Below are positions 34,302-43,468 of a stretch of DNA of 64,000 bases, in pieces (position 1 is the first letter of the stretch; each line of letters opens with the position of its first letter). Made by a program: the position numbers and the translations under genes. The notes below the pieces were generated by a model. That model had not been told where the DNA came from. It made no database searches and saw only the letters and a list, made by a program, of their open reading frames with translations. Location of the stretch: NCBI RefSeq assembly GCF_032922745.1, contig NZ_CP136693.1, positions 1,736,001 through 1,800,000 of the forward strand, in the 5' to 3' direction. Origin of the DNA: Marinobacter salarius (GTDB lineage Bacteria; Pseudomonadota; Gammaproteobacteria; Pseudomonadales; Oleiphilaceae).

Positions 34302-35010
34302 ATTGGACGGTTTCCGGCTCGATACCGTCACTGATTATCTGGTCGATCTCACCGGATGTCTTCATGGACTCCAGCGCCTGGGACAGGCAGGGGATATCGT
34401 CTTTGCGGGATTCATGCACCCAGTGGTAGATGGGGGCTTCCAGCAGTGGCTCGCCAATAGCCAGTTTTGGGTTCTTGCGTTTGGCGGCCAGAGCGTCCCA
34501 CTCCAGGGTCAGTGCCACGTCGATACGGTCTCGTTCGAGCAGATCGATCAATTGAAAGCTGTCACTGGTGGTTATCTGTGTCGCATCCTCGGGCAGGACT
34601 GCCGCGACCATTCGATAGCCATTGAGGAAGCCAATCCGTTTTCCTTTCAATGACGCCTTCGAGTCACCGGTTTCGCCGTTGAGAGCCATCGAAACCAGGC
34701 GCGCGTCCAGGATCGGCGTAGCCAGGGGTAGCAGGGGTGCATTGTCTTTGACGGCCATCGGTATTCGTGCAAGCTCGCCGTCTGACTGGCCTTTCTCTGC
34801 CATGAGCACGGCTCGTGCAGCCGGGGCATCCAGATATCTTATGTCCAGCCCGCAGCTGTCATAGAGCTTTCGGATGATCTGTTTGCCCAGTACCACAGAC
34901 ACTTCTGAGGTTGTCGAGGGAGTGGTGATAACCCGGGTAGCCTGCGTATCGCTATTGGACCAGGCGTTGCTGGCGGTCAGTACGAGCGAAATGGCAAAAG
35001 TGGGCCACAT
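34300..35010 (-). CDS. periplasmic solute-binding protein (SBP_bac_3-like), orphan
   Basis: 236 aa from MWPTFAISLVLTASNAWS, a good signal peptide; a longer start at 35064 would overlap trmL by 41 bases and hide the signal. The fold looks like a type-3 amino-acid-type binding protein (LPLATPILDARLVSM, LKGKRIGFLNGYRM, LIDLLERDRIDVALT). No permease or ATPase gene is adjacent, so it may work alone (for example as a sensor input) or with a distant partner. Confidence 0.75.
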   Translation of the reverse strand: MWPTFAISLVLTASNAWSNSDTQATRVITTPSTTSEVSVVLGKQIIRKLYDSCGLDIRYLDAPAARAVLMAEKGQSDGELARIPMAVKDNAPLLPLATPILDARLVSMALNGETGDSKASLKGKRIGFLNGYRMVAAVLPEDATQITTSDSFQLIDLLERDRIDVALTLEWDALAAKRKNPKLAIGEPLLEAPIYHWVHESRKDDIPCLSQALESMKTSGEIDQIISDGIEPETVQ

Positions 35011-35023
35011 ATCCCGGATATGG

Positions 35024-35488
35024 CTATTGTGCCCCTTCGAATCCAAGTTGCCTCCACGCTTCATAAACCACCAGTGCTACCGTGTTGGATAGGTTAAGGC
35101 TCCGACTTTCTGGCCGCATGGGCACTCTCAGGCGATGCTGCTCCGGCATCGCATTGCGGATGTCCTGCGGTAGCCCGCGGGTTTCGGGGCCGAACATCAG
35201 ATAGTCACCACTCTGGTATTCAACATCATGATAACCACGGCTACCTTTGGTGGTCAGCCCGAAGAGCCTTGAAGGTTGCTCATTTTCCAGAAAGGCCTGG
35301 TAGCCGGAGTGCACCGTTACCGTTGCGTATTCGCTATAGTCCAGGCCTGCCCTGCGCATCTGTTTGTCCTCGAGGGTAAAACCCAGGGGTTCAATCAGAT
35401 GCAGCCGGCAGCCGGTGTTGGCGCAGAGCCGGATGATATTGCCGGTATTCGGCGGTATCTCCGGCTCGAACAGCACCACGTTCAACAT
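35024..35488 (-). CDS. trmL: tRNA (cytidine(34)-2'-O)-methyltransferase TrmL
   Basis: 154-aa SPOUT methyltransferase modifying the wobble base of tRNA-Leu. The N-terminus MLNVVLFEPEIPPNTGNIIRL and the knot region LMFGPETRGLP and RSLNLSNTVALVVYEAWRQL are diagnostic. It lies 7 bp downstream of the thiolase gene. Confidence 0.95.
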   Translation of the reverse strand: MLNVVLFEPEIPPNTGNIIRLCANTGCRLHLIEPLGFTLEDKQMRRAGLDYSEYATVTVHSGYQAFLENEQPSRLFGLTTKGSRGYHDVEYQSGDYLMFGPETRGLPQDIRNAMPEQHRLRVPMRPESRSLNLSNTVALVVYEAWRQLGFEGAQ

Positions 35489-35495
35489 CCTGTGA

Positions 35496-36674
35496 TCAAC
35501 GCTCTACGGCGAGGGCAACACCCATGCCGCCGCCAATGCACAGGGTGGCAAGGCCCTTCTTTGCATCCCGGCGAGCCATCTCGTGGAGCAGACCGACCAG
35601 GATTCGGCAACCGGAAGCCCCGATTGGATGGCCCAGCGCGATGGCACCACCGTTCACATTGACCTTCGCGGTATCCCATCCCAGGTCCCGATTAACGGAA
35701 ATGGCCTGGGCGGCGAAGGCTTCGTTCGCTTCCACCAGATCCAGATCGTCCACCGACCAACCGGCCAGTTTCAGGCAGCGCTGGCTAGCAGGGATCGGGC
35801 CGGTGCCCATAATGGCCGGGTCGACACCGGCATTGGCGTGAGCCCTGATGGTGGCCAGCGGCTCAAGACCAAGTTCTTTGGCCTTGTCGGCGCTGCATAC
35901 GATGACGGCCGCCGCGCCGTCGTTAAGGGAAGACGCATTGCCGGCGGTGACGGTTCCATCCTTTTTGAAGGCGCCACGAAGCTTGCCCAGGCTGTCCGCG
36001 GTTACGCCAGCACGCGGGTTTTCGTCCGTGTCGACGATCAGCGGATCGCCCTTGCGCTGAGGAATAGTGATGGGGACAATCTGGCCCTCGAAGTAACCCG
36101 CGTCGATCGCGGCGGCCGCCTTCTGCTGGGACGCGGCAGCAAACTCATCCTGTTCTTCACGGGTGATGCCGTACTTCTCCACAATGTTTTCCGCGGTGAC
36201 ACCCATGTGGTAGTCATTGAAGGCGTCCCAAAGGCCATCGGAAATCATGGTGTCTACCATGTTCCAGTTACCCATGCGCTGGCCGTTGCGGCTGTTAGGC
36301 AGCACATGGGGAGCCTGGCTCATGCTCTCCTGGCCACCGGCAATCATCAACTCGGCGTCACCGCAGCGAATGGCCTGGACCGCCATGTGCACTGCCTTCA
36401 GTCCCGAGCCACATACCTTGTTGATCGTCATTGCCGGTACAGAGGCGGGGATGCCGGCGTTGATGGACGCCTGGCGTGCCGGATTCTGTCCGCAACCGGC
36501 CGTCAGAACCTGGCCAAGGACCACTTCGTTGACCTGATCGGCAGCAACACCGGTTTCTTCAAGCAGGGCTTTGATAACGGCGCTGCCCAGCTTATCGGCA
36601 CTCAGGCTGGACAGCCCGCCGCCGAAGCTGCCGACGGCGGTACGTTTGGCGGCTACGATAACTACATCACGCAT
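35496..36674 (-). CDS. acetyl-CoA C-acetyltransferase (thiolase)
   Basis: 392-aa biosynthetic-type thiolase, condensing two acetyl-CoA to acetoacetyl-CoA. Active-site residues: the nucleophile Cys in NKVCGSGLKAV, His in GGAIALGHPIGASGCR, and the second Cys in CIGGGMGVAL. It could serve PHA/ketone-body or general beta-ketothiolase metabolism; no phaB or other partner gene is adjacent, so no gene symbol is given. Confidence 0.93.
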   Translation of the reverse strand: MRDVVIVAAKRTAVGSFGGGLSSLSADKLGSAVIKALLEETGVAADQVNEVVLGQVLTAGCGQNPARQASINAGIPASVPAMTINKVCGSGLKAVHMAVQAIRCGDAELMIAGGQESMSQAPHVLPNSRNGQRMGNWNMVDTMISDGLWDAFNDYHMGVTAENIVEKYGITREEQDEFAAASQQKAAAAIDAGYFEGQIVPITIPQRKGDPLIVDTDENPRAGVTADSLGKLRGAFKKDGTVTAGNASSLNDGAAAVIVCSADKAKELGLEPLATIRAHANAGVDPAIMGTGPIPASQRCLKLAGWSVDDLDLVEANEAFAAQAISVNRDLGWDTAKVNVNGGAIALGHPIGASGCRILVGLLHEMARRDAKKGLATLCIGGGMGVALAVER

Positions 36675-36781
36675 GGAGTCTCTCCGGTTTGCACGCAGAT
36701 TTTAAAAGTTGGCTTCATTGTATCGGAAAGCGAGAGTGGGCCAAAGCAGGCAGCTGCGATGGTCTTAAATATTGAGGGATC

Positions 36782-37528
36782 TTACATATTAAGGCTGCGT
36801 CCGCCATCCACCGCGAGGATCTGGCCGGTGATAAACGGGGCGTCGCACAGCAGGAAGGCGATGGCGCCAGCAATGTCCTCCGGTTTGCCGGTGCGGGCCA
36901 GGGGCGTCTTGGCCAGTATGCTCTGCTGGTAGGCATGGTCTATCACAGCATCACCCTCTGGCCAGAGGATGGCGCCTGGTGAAACCCCATTCACGCGTAC
37001 CTCGGGTGCCAGGTCCTTCGCCCAGGACAGGGTCAGTGAAGCGAGTCCGGACTTGCTGGCGCAGTACAGTGGATGGTTGGCCAGCGGCCGTTGGCTGTAG
37101 ATGTCGATAAGATTCACGATGGCGCCCCGTGACAGTTTCAACGCTGGCAGGCAGGCCTGGCCCAGAAAGAAAGGCGCCCGCAGGTTGGTGTTCATGTTCG
37201 CGTCCCAGTCACCTGGGCTGGCGTCCTGTGTAGGGTTCGGGTAGAACACCGAGGCGTTGTTCACCAGGCCATCAAGCCGACCCCAGGTGGAAATTGCCTT
37301 GCGGGCCAGCAGTTCTGTCTGATCCGGGGCGGCAAGATCGGCCTGGATGGCAACCGCCGATTTCTGTCGGATGCTGTTGAGCTCGTCACGAAGGGCGTTT
37401 GCGTCCGCCTCCCGCGAACGGTAATGAATGACCAGGTTCCAGCCGCGTTGGTGAAGATGTCTGGCGGTATGGGAGCCAAGCCGATGCGCTGCGCCGGTAA
37501 TGAGCACTACAGGTGTTGAGGATGCCAT
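36782..37528 (-). CDS. short-chain reductase, pteridine-reductase-like
   Basis: 248-aa SDR: Rossmann motif VVLITGAAHRLGSHTARHLH, NNASVF, catalytic Ser/Tyr/Lys in IDIYSQRPLANHPLYCASKSGL, and a C-terminal FITGQILAVDGGRSL. TGAAHRLG and the IYS-x-n-YCASKSGL layout resemble pteridine reductase (FolM-like) rather than fatty-acid SDRs. The start at 37528 (MASSTP) is preferred; an extended start at 37609 overlaps cca. It lies just downstream of cca. Confidence 0.85.
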   Translation of the reverse strand: MASSTPVVLITGAAHRLGSHTARHLHQRGWNLVIHYRSREADANALRDELNSIRQKSAVAIQADLAAPDQTELLARKAISTWGRLDGLVNNASVFYPNPTQDASPGDWDANMNTNLRAPFFLGQACLPALKLSRGAIVNLIDIYSQRPLANHPLYCASKSGLASLTLSWAKDLAPEVRVNGVSPGAILWPEGDAVIDHAYQQSILAKTPLARTGKPEDIAGAIAFLLCDAPFITGQILAVDGGRSLNM

Positions 37529-37535
37529 CGCGTGT

Positions 37536-38645
37536 CTACTCTTTGTTGAGGAATGCGAGGATACGCCGTAACCGCTCTTTGCGGATTGCTTCACCCAGTT
37601 CTTTTCCACGAAACCCCTGTTCCATCAGGGTTTTCGCCTGTACCCCGGTGGCGGCGTGTTGCGCGGATTCCAGCCAATCCACCCTGTGCCGTTCTGGCTC
37701 CGGCAGCGCGCATTTCAGAGCAACCAATAGGCCGGAAAATCGGTCTGCCCGACGCCACACGTCTGCTCCATCCAGCATGTCCAGCAACAGGTCGGCGTCG
37801 TGAGACGTCATGGTGTGGATCTTTGGTATCACGTCGGTGATGAGGCGGGTGAGATCCTGGCAGTCGTTGGGGGCTTTCAGTGCCCTGGCTCGATTCCGGG
37901 CTTCGGCTGGCGCCAGGGGGGAAAGCAGCGCGGCGAAGCGGACACTCGTATCATCGCTGCTTTCGTGGGCACGGCGCAAGGCGCCGATGGCGCCTGAAAA
38001 CGCCTCGAGTGGCTCAAGCTCCGGTATAAGGACGGCCAGTGCGCCGCATTCACGCAGGACTTCGAAAAAGGTGCCGGGTTCCTGCTCATGCAACGCTCGC
38101 TGGATTTCCTGCCATACCCGCTCCGGCACCAGGTCGCCGACCTCGCCCTGGTCCACCATCTGCCGCATCAGCGCCATGGTGGGTTCGGCAATGGTGAATC
38201 CCTGGGGCTGCAGGCGGGCAGCAAAGCGTGCGGTGCGCAGTATGCGCAGCGGGTCCTCGGCGAAGGCCTCGGAAACGTGGCGTAGTTTGTGATCCTGCAG
38301 GTCCTGGCGGCCGTGGAAGGGGTCGACAATTTCACCTGCGGTGGACTTTGCCATGGCGTTGATGGTCAGGTCACGGCGCTTCAGATCGTCCTCAAGGGGC
38401 ACGTCCGGGGCACTGTACACGGTAAACCCGTGGTAGCCTCGCCCCTGCTTTCGTTCCGTTCGTGCTAATGCGTACTCCTCCCGGGTGTCTGGGTGAAGGA
38501 ATACCGGAAAATCCGCGCCTACCTGCTTGAAGCCCTTTCGCAACATGTCTTCCGGAGTTGCACCGGTGACCACCCAGTCCCGGTCTTTGACCGGCAGACC
38601 AAGAAGTTCATCACGGACGGCTCCGCCCACCAGATAGGTTTTCAT
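37536..38645 (-). CDS. cca: CCA-adding tRNA nucleotidyltransferase
   Basis: 369-aa class II enzyme adding or repairing the CCA end of tRNA. Motifs: YLVGGAVRDELLGL, DRDWVV (metal-binding acidic pair), RRDLTINAMA, and DPLRILRTARFAARL. Shorter than E. coli Cca and lacking the C-terminal HD phosphohydrolase domain. Confidence 0.95.
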   Translation of the reverse strand: MKTYLVGGAVRDELLGLPVKDRDWVVTGATPEDMLRKGFKQVGADFPVFLHPDTREEYALARTERKQGRGYHGFTVYSAPDVPLEDDLKRRDLTINAMAKSTAGEIVDPFHGRQDLQDHKLRHVSEAFAEDPLRILRTARFAARLQPQGFTIAEPTMALMRQMVDQGEVGDLVPERVWQEIQRALHEQEPGTFFEVLRECGALAVLIPELEPLEAFSGAIGALRRAHESSDDTSVRFAALLSPLAPAEARNRARALKAPNDCQDLTRLITDVIPKIHTMTSHDADLLLDMLDGADVWRRADRFSGLLVALKCALPEPERHRVDWLESAQHAATGVQAKTLMEQGFRGKELGEAIRKERLRRILAFLNKE

Positions 38646-38724
38646 GGATTGGGTTCTGCTCCTTGAGGGATGTTGCTCTGGGGATTATCCCGGCAAGGCT
38701 GGCCACAGGCAAACCGGTTGGCCA

Positions 38725-38753
38725 CAAAAAAAGCCCGGTATCAAACCGGGCTT
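38725..38753 (-). terminator. terminator of the TraF_2 gene
   Basis: Stem AGCCCGG (38732-38738) with CCGGGCT (38746-38752) and an A-run at 38726-38732 that gives a T-run on the minus strand, starting 26 bp after the stop codon at 38779. Confidence 0.88.
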
Positions 38754-38778
38754 GGTGGACTGCTTCTATACAACAGGC

Positions 38779-40038
38779 TTAGAACGCAGCGCCGAACTCA
38801 ATCGCCGCGCCCAGATCGGCATCGCTGATCAGGCCGCCGATATCGAGGCGGGCACCGAAGGGCGACAGGCCGATACCGGCCGTAAACTGGGTGTCTTCCT
38901 CGATGCCATCGTTGTCGTCATTGCTGGCCAGGTTCTGGCGCACGCCGAAGCGAAGTTGCGCGTAGCGGAAAGCGTCGAACTCCGCGCCGAGAGCAACCCA
39001 CTGGGTGTCATCTTCGTAGCCGAAGGCTTTCTTTTTCGTCAGGTCCACTTCTGCCGTCAGCACATGGAATTCGCCTTTGTGGGCGATGCCAGCGGTTACC
39101 ATCGGGTCGAGTTCCAGGGTGCGTTCCTCTTCATCAGGTTGGCTGGCCGCAGAATCCAGTTCCATGGGGATCAGGTTTTTGACGGCAATGCCGGCATTCC
39201 ACTGGTTGCGAGAACCGAAAGCGTAGGCGGCGCCCACGTCGAGGTTAAACCCGCTCTTGTCGGTCTGGTACTCGTCGCTGTCGAACTCGTCGTCTTCAAA
39301 CCCGGAGACGGTTTCGGTGTATTGGAAGGTGCGCAATTGGACGTATTTCGGGGAGACGCCCAATTGCAGCCTTGAACTGTCCTGAAGCTCTATGGAAGTG
39401 GCGATGGAAAGGCCTACTTCGGCGACAGCGGAGGCCAGGATGCGGCCACGGGACTCCAGGTCACGGTCGAGGTCGGCGGCAATCAGTTCCGGGATGGTTG
39501 CATTTTCCAGGTCAGCCAGAAACTGCTCATCATCTTCGTCAAACTCCCCGCGGACGGTGGCGCGGATGTTGCCGTTGCTGAAGAAACCGACGGCAAACGA
39601 CTCCGAGGGCACGGCCAGGGCGAGACCCAGGCCACCGTCAATCCGGACGGTGTCGCGATCAAAGTCATTCAGCTGCCGTCTCAGGTCGCCGGCGGCTTGG
39701 CGGGCATCTTCCGGGTTCGACGTCTTGTCCAGTTCCTGAAAGCGATCAATCGTGTCCTGGATATCGTCGATCTGATCAACGGTTTCCTCTTCGTCCGCAA
39801 AGCGGGCGTTGACGGAGGGCAGTATCAGGCCAAAGTCGTTGGACCATTCATGGTGGTCCGCAGCCATCATCGCTGGGTTAGTGGCGCCGGCCGCAGCCGG
39901 ATGGGCGACGGCGACACCGGTGCCGCCCATGGCAAATGAGCGTGATGACATGAACGCTTGCGGGCTCGCGATGGCGGAGGTGGTGGCGATGGAAAGGCCG
40001 ATGGCCAGTGATAGCTTGGTCAGACGCTGTGGGGTCAT
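38779..40038 (-). CDS. TraF_2-family outer membrane beta-barrel protein
   Basis: 419 aa with a signal peptide (LSLAIGLSIATTSAIA). The N-terminal SPQAFMSSRSFAMGGTGVAVAHPAAAGATNPA resembles the start of FadL/TraF-type barrels, followed by alternating beta strands and ending in phenylalanine (GAAIEFGAAF), the outer-membrane insertion signal. The family name (conjugal transfer TraF) is historical; no conjugation genes are nearby. Function unknown. Confidence 0.85.
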   Translation of the reverse strand: MTPQRLTKLSLAIGLSIATTSAIASPQAFMSSRSFAMGGTGVAVAHPAAAGATNPAMMAADHHEWSNDFGLILPSVNARFADEEETVDQIDDIQDTIDRFQELDKTSNPEDARQAAGDLRRQLNDFDRDTVRIDGGLGLALAVPSESFAVGFFSNGNIRATVRGEFDEDDEQFLADLENATIPELIAADLDRDLESRGRILASAVAEVGLSIATSIELQDSSRLQLGVSPKYVQLRTFQYTETVSGFEDDEFDSDEYQTDKSGFNLDVGAAYAFGSRNQWNAGIAVKNLIPMELDSAASQPDEEERTLELDPMVTAGIAHKGEFHVLTAEVDLTKKKAFGYEDDTQWVALGAEFDAFRYAQLRFGVRQNLASNDDNDGIEEDTQFTAGIGLSPFGARLDIGGLISDADLGAAIEFGAAF

Positions 40039-40152
40039 GATGTGTCCTGATGAAGCGATGATGCTGCTAAGTTAAAGGTGACATGCAGTTCAGGTTAATC
40101 CAGTTGCCGCCGTGACTCACCGGTGATGCGGTAACGGTTTGTTTTTTTACTG

Positions 40153-40179
40153 TAAATAGCGGTAGTTTTTTGCCGCTTG
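40153..40179 (+). promoter_or_regulatory. candidate flagellar sigma-28 (FliA) promoter
   Basis: TAAA (40153-40156), 15 bp, GCCGCTTG (40172-40179). The spacing matches the FliA consensus TAAA-N15-GCCGATAA exactly, with 5 of 8 matches in the -10 box. It lies about 115 bp upstream of flgP. The position before flagellar genes supports it, but the -10 match is partial. Confidence 0.4.
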
Positions 40180-40293
40180 GTTCCTGTGTGGCGGGCCCGG
40201 TGGGACATGAAATTATGGAATTCAGTCGGTTACAAAGGTTGGCGTGAATTTTTCATAAGGGCAGTGAACAGATGTTTTTTGCGGAGAACCAAC

Positions 40294-40836
40294 ATGATCC
40301 TGCGGCGGATACTGATACCTGCGCTGGTGCTAACAATGATCGGCTGCGCCCCCGTTGGCCAGCACCGGAACGCCGGTGCCGACCGGCAGCAGACCGAACT
40401 GGACCCGATTACCGTGCGAGTTAGCGGCTTCGGGACCTATGAGGAAGTGTCGAAAGATCGCCTGAACACGCGCAAGCGCCTGCTTGCCCGGCGTGCGTCC
40501 CAGTTGGATGCCTATCGCAACCTGGCGGAGCGGGTCTATGGCACCGTGATTTACGGCAGCTCAACGGTGAACGATTTCGTTTTGCAGAACGATATGTTCC
40601 GCACCTACGTTGATAGCTACATCCGTGGCGCCAAAATGGTTGCCGTGAATGAACACAGTGACGGCGTGGTGGAAACCGTTATGGAACTCAAGCTGGAGCC
40701 CAGGTTCCGTGCCTGTGTTTCCCGCGTAACCGATCGGGAAGTGCAGGACCTGTGCCCGATTCCGATGCCCAGAGGCAATGACAGCACCGGAGATTTCCAG
40801 AGCCGGGGCGTTGATTCCCTCTACTACCTCGAATAA
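40294..40836 (+). CDS. flgP: flagellar LPP20-family lipoprotein (FlgP)
   Basis: 180 aa. The lipobox LTMIGC marks it as a lipoprotein. The LPP20 domain is seen in RKRLLARRASQLDAYRNLAERVYG, SSTVNDF and DSYIRGAKMVAVNEHSDGVVETVMELKL. FlgP forms outer-membrane-associated disks around the flagellar motor in Vibrio and Campylobacter. The start at 40294 has GGAG upstream; a longer ORF from 40177 is not supported. Followed 14 bp later by flgT. Confidence 0.88.
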   Translation: MILRRILIPALVLTMIGCAPVGQHRNAGADRQQTELDPITVRVSGFGTYEEVSKDRLNTRKRLLARRASQLDAYRNLAERVYGTVIYGSSTVNDFVLQNDMFRTYVDSYIRGAKMVAVNEHSDGVVETVMELKLEPRFRACVSRVTDREVQDLCPIPMPRGNDSTGDFQSRGVDSLYYLE

Positions 40837-40850
40837 GAGAACGATTTCCC

Positions 40851-42047
40851 ATGAAGCTGGCTATTTCTGTTGTCACAGCGCTGTTGGTAATTGCGTGTGG
40901 CGGTGCCCAGGCAGTGGTGCTGGAGGGCGTCGGCCACGCCACCATTTACAACGATGACGTCGACAGCGCACGGCAGGAGGCTAAGAAGGCGGCGTTAAGG
41001 GATGTTTCCCTGCAGTACGAAGCCAGGATCAGTAGCCGCGACACCATGGAAAACGGTGTGGTGACGGAATCCCGCCTGCAGGTTGCCTCGTCGGCGCGGG
41101 CAAAGTCCGTTGAAGTGGTGGACGAGTACCGGCGGGGCAATCTGTTACGTGTCACGGTTCGCGCCGACATGTCAGCGGGCGGCCAGTGCCAGGCCGGCGA
41201 TGCCGCGGAGTTGAGAAAGCGCGTGGCCGTGACCGGTTTTCCCATGGTGTATCCGGATCAGGCCCGGATAGGTCGAATAGGGGATGCCGGCGAAGTCTTG
41301 CCGCAATTGTTGCAGGCAGATCTGCAGAGAAGTGGCCAACTCCAGGTTTTTGGTGCGACCACCCAGCGCCTGTTTGATGACCTGCTTAATGCCCCAACGC
41401 ACCAGAAATTCAACAATCGATTGAGCAACGTGATCCAGGTGGCTCGCGAGCTCGGGGTGCAGTTCGTGGTTACCGGTGTCATCCGTGATGTTGGCGTGTC
41501 CGACCCGGACGCCTGGGGAAGTTCTGTTATCGACCGCCTGCAACGGGGCATTGGTGCGGCGAACCAGAACCGGCGGTTTGTGGTGGACATGATGGTTTAT
41601 GACGGCTTCAGCGGCGCACCTGTCTATCAGGAGCGGTTTTCGGCGGAGGCACGTTGGAATGCTGGGCCGGGGTCTTCTGATGGGTTCGGGTCGGCGGGTT
41701 TCCGGGAAACCGAGTACGGACAGGCTGTTGCGGGATTGATGAACAACATGGTGTCTGCGGTCAATGATGCGCTTGCTTGTCAGCCGTTCATCACGCGGGT
41801 GACCAGAGTCGACGGCGACAAGGTCACGCTGGATTCCGGAGCCACGGCAGGCTTGCGCCCGGGGGATGAGCTGAAACTCTATCGCAGTGCCAGTTTCTTC
41901 GATTCACCCGGGGCGACCCCGGAACTGGTGGACAGCCGCGCCACCATGACGGTGAACAATGTTCATCCGGACTTCAGCAACGGCAGCATTCCTGTCTATG
42001 GCGGGCTGATCAATATACAGCGGGATGACGTGGCTATCGTCTGGTAG
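40851..42047 (+). CDS. flgT: flagellar H-ring protein FlgT
   Basis: 398 aa, signal peptide (AISVVTALLVIACGGAQA). Domains in order: an N-terminal LPP20-like part (VLEGVGHATIYNDDVDSARQ), a middle domain (KRVAVTGFPMVYPDQARIG) and a C-terminal SH3-like domain (VDGDKVTLDSGATAGLRPGDELKLYR). In Vibrio FlgT builds the H-ring around the basal body. It pairs with flgP. Confidence 0.93.
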   Translation: MKLAISVVTALLVIACGGAQAVVLEGVGHATIYNDDVDSARQEAKKAALRDVSLQYEARISSRDTMENGVVTESRLQVASSARAKSVEVVDEYRRGNLLRVTVRADMSAGGQCQAGDAAELRKRVAVTGFPMVYPDQARIGRIGDAGEVLPQLLQADLQRSGQLQVFGATTQRLFDDLLNAPTHQKFNNRLSNVIQVARELGVQFVVTGVIRDVGVSDPDAWGSSVIDRLQRGIGAANQNRRFVVDMMVYDGFSGAPVYQERFSAEARWNAGPGSSDGFGSAGFRETEYGQAVAGLMNNMVSAVNDALACQPFITRVTRVDGDKVTLDSGATAGLRPGDELKLYRSASFFDSPGATPELVDSRATMTVNNVHPDFSNGSIPVYGGLINIQRDDVAIVW

Positions 42048-42057
42048 GGCTGCTCAA

Positions 42058-42519
42058 TCAGGCTGCGGCGGTTTCCGCAGCCACATCCCGGATCCTGCCA
42101 ACCATGGCTCTCAGGCCGTTGCCCCGTGTGGGCGAGATGTGGCGGAACAGATCCAGTTGTTCGAACAGTTCGTCGATGTCCGTAGCCAGCAGGTCCCTGG
42201 GAGACTTGCCATTCAGGGCCACCAGGATAATGGCGGCAAGGCCGCGAACGATGATGGCGTCAGAGTCAATCAGCAGGTATAGCTTGCCACTTTGCTCATC
42301 GTAATGATGAATCAGCCACACCTGGCTCTGGCAGCCGTGGACGTAATTCTCTTCCCTGCGCTCGTCGTCCGGAAATGCCGGTAGCTGCTTGCCAAGGTCG
42401 ATAATGAACGCGTAACGCTCTTCCCAGTCGTCCAGGAATTCAAAGCCATCCAGGACGTCTTCGAGGGTGGTGTCTTTCCCGAGCGGATTGTTCAAAAATT
42501 CCTGTTCAGCGGCAGTCAT
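42058..42519 (-). CDS. sufE: cysteine desulfuration protein SufE
   Basis: 153 aa. Accepts persulfide sulfur from SufS. The acceptor Cys is in YVHGCQSQVWL; LVALNGKSP and a C-terminal helix follow the family pattern. Last gene of the suf operon; its ATG is at the sufT stop (1-bp overlap). Confidence 0.95.
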   Translation of the reverse strand: MTAAEQEFLNNPLGKDTTLEDVLDGFEFLDDWEERYAFIIDLGKQLPAFPDDERREENYVHGCQSQVWLIHHYDEQSGKLYLLIDSDAIIVRGLAAIILVALNGKSPRDLLATDIDELFEQLDLFRHISPTRGNGLRAMVGRIRDVAAETAAA

Positions 42520-43061
42520 TACAGCATCCCCAGTTCAAGCTTGGCTTCGTCGGTGAGCATGTCATTGTTCCAGGGCGGATCGAAGGTCAGTTCGACGGTC
42601 ACCTTGTCCACATTGGGTACATGCTCAAGCTTGGTCTTGACGTCTTCAGTGATCACCGGGCCCATGCCGCAGCCGGCGGCCGTGAGTGTCATCTTGACGT
42701 ACACATGGTTGCCGTCTTCCGTGCCATTCTGTATTTCACACTCGTAGATCAGGCCCAGCTCCACCACGTTGACCGGAATTTCCGGGTCGTAGCAGTTGCG
42801 CATCGCTTCCCACACCTGGTTTTCGTTCACCGTACCGTCTTCGGGGGTGTCGAAGCTGCTTTCAAGGGGCTTCTTGCCCAGGGCATCGGCATTGTGGCCT
42901 TCAATACGAGCGAGGTTGCCGTTCACGGCCACGGTGAAGCTACCACCGAGTGACTGTGTGATGGTAACGAAGGTGTCCGCCGGAATCATGATTTCGGTTC
43001 CGGCGGGCACCAGGCGCGCCTCTACTTCGCGTTTGGTCAGGACCACTTCCCGTTCTTGCAT
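42519..43061 (-). CDS. sufT: Fe-S assembly protein SufT (DUF59/MIP18 family)
   Basis: 180 aa: a short N-terminal extension typical of SufT (VLTKREVEARLVPAGTEIMIP, with a GGSFTVAVNGNLARI part), then a MIP18/PaaD-type domain (VWEAMRNCYDPEIPVNVVELGLIY, TAAGCGMGPVI, ELTFDPPWNNDML). It assists Fe-S cluster maturation in other bacteria. Located between sufA and sufE. Confidence 0.93.
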   Translation of the reverse strand: MQEREVVLTKREVEARLVPAGTEIMIPADTFVTITQSLGGSFTVAVNGNLARIEGHNADALGKKPLESSFDTPEDGTVNENQVWEAMRNCYDPEIPVNVVELGLIYECEIQNGTEDGNHVYVKMTLTAAGCGMGPVITEDVKTKLEHVPNVDKVTVELTFDPPWNNDMLTDEAKLELGML

Positions 43062-43101
43062 GCCTTAATGGGCCTCGTATTCGCTATCTGGTTTGTCGGG
43101 T

Positions 43102-43455
43102 TCAGGCGACTGTAAAGCTCTCGCCACAACCGCACTCTGCCGTCGCATTCGGATTCCGGAACTGGAACAGGGAGTTCACCCCTTCGGTCACGAAATCAAT
43201 TTCAATGCCGTTCACCAGAGGCAGGTGCTCTTCCTTTACAAAGACGTCCACACCGTCGATGTGAAACACCTTGTCGTCCGCTGCGGCTTCTTCCACCCAC
43301 TGGGTTTCATACTTGAAGCCGGAACAGCCGCTTTTCTTGATCGCCAGGCGGATACCTTTCGCCTCAGGCTTCTTGTCCAGTTGTTTGCGTACGTGTTTCA
43401 CCGCTGTCGGGGTCATGGTGACCGCCACGGTTGGTGTGAAGACTTCGGCTGTCAT
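43102..43455 (-). CDS. sufA: A-type Fe-S carrier SufA
   Basis: 117 aa. A-type scaffold with the three conserved cysteines (GCSGFKY; ATAECGCGESF). The start at 43455 (MTAEVF) has an ideal GGAGGTGG RBS; an upstream start within sufS is rejected. Lies 13 bp after sufS. Confidence 0.94.
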   Translation of the reverse strand: MTAEVFTPTVAVTMTPTAVKHVRKQLDKKPEAKGIRLAIKKSGCSGFKYETQWVEEAAADDKVFHIDGVDVFVKEEHLPLVNGIEIDFVTEGVNSLFQFRNPNATAECGCGESFTVA

Positions 43456-43468
43456 ATTTCCACCTCCA

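Noticed and set aside
34300..35064. Longer start for the solute-binding protein at 35064
   Set aside because: It would overlap trmL by 41 bp and place 18 polar residues before a clear signal peptide.
35583..36932. 449-aa ORF on the plus strand
   Set aside because: Antisense to the thiolase gene; composition reflects codon bias of the real gene and no domain is seen.
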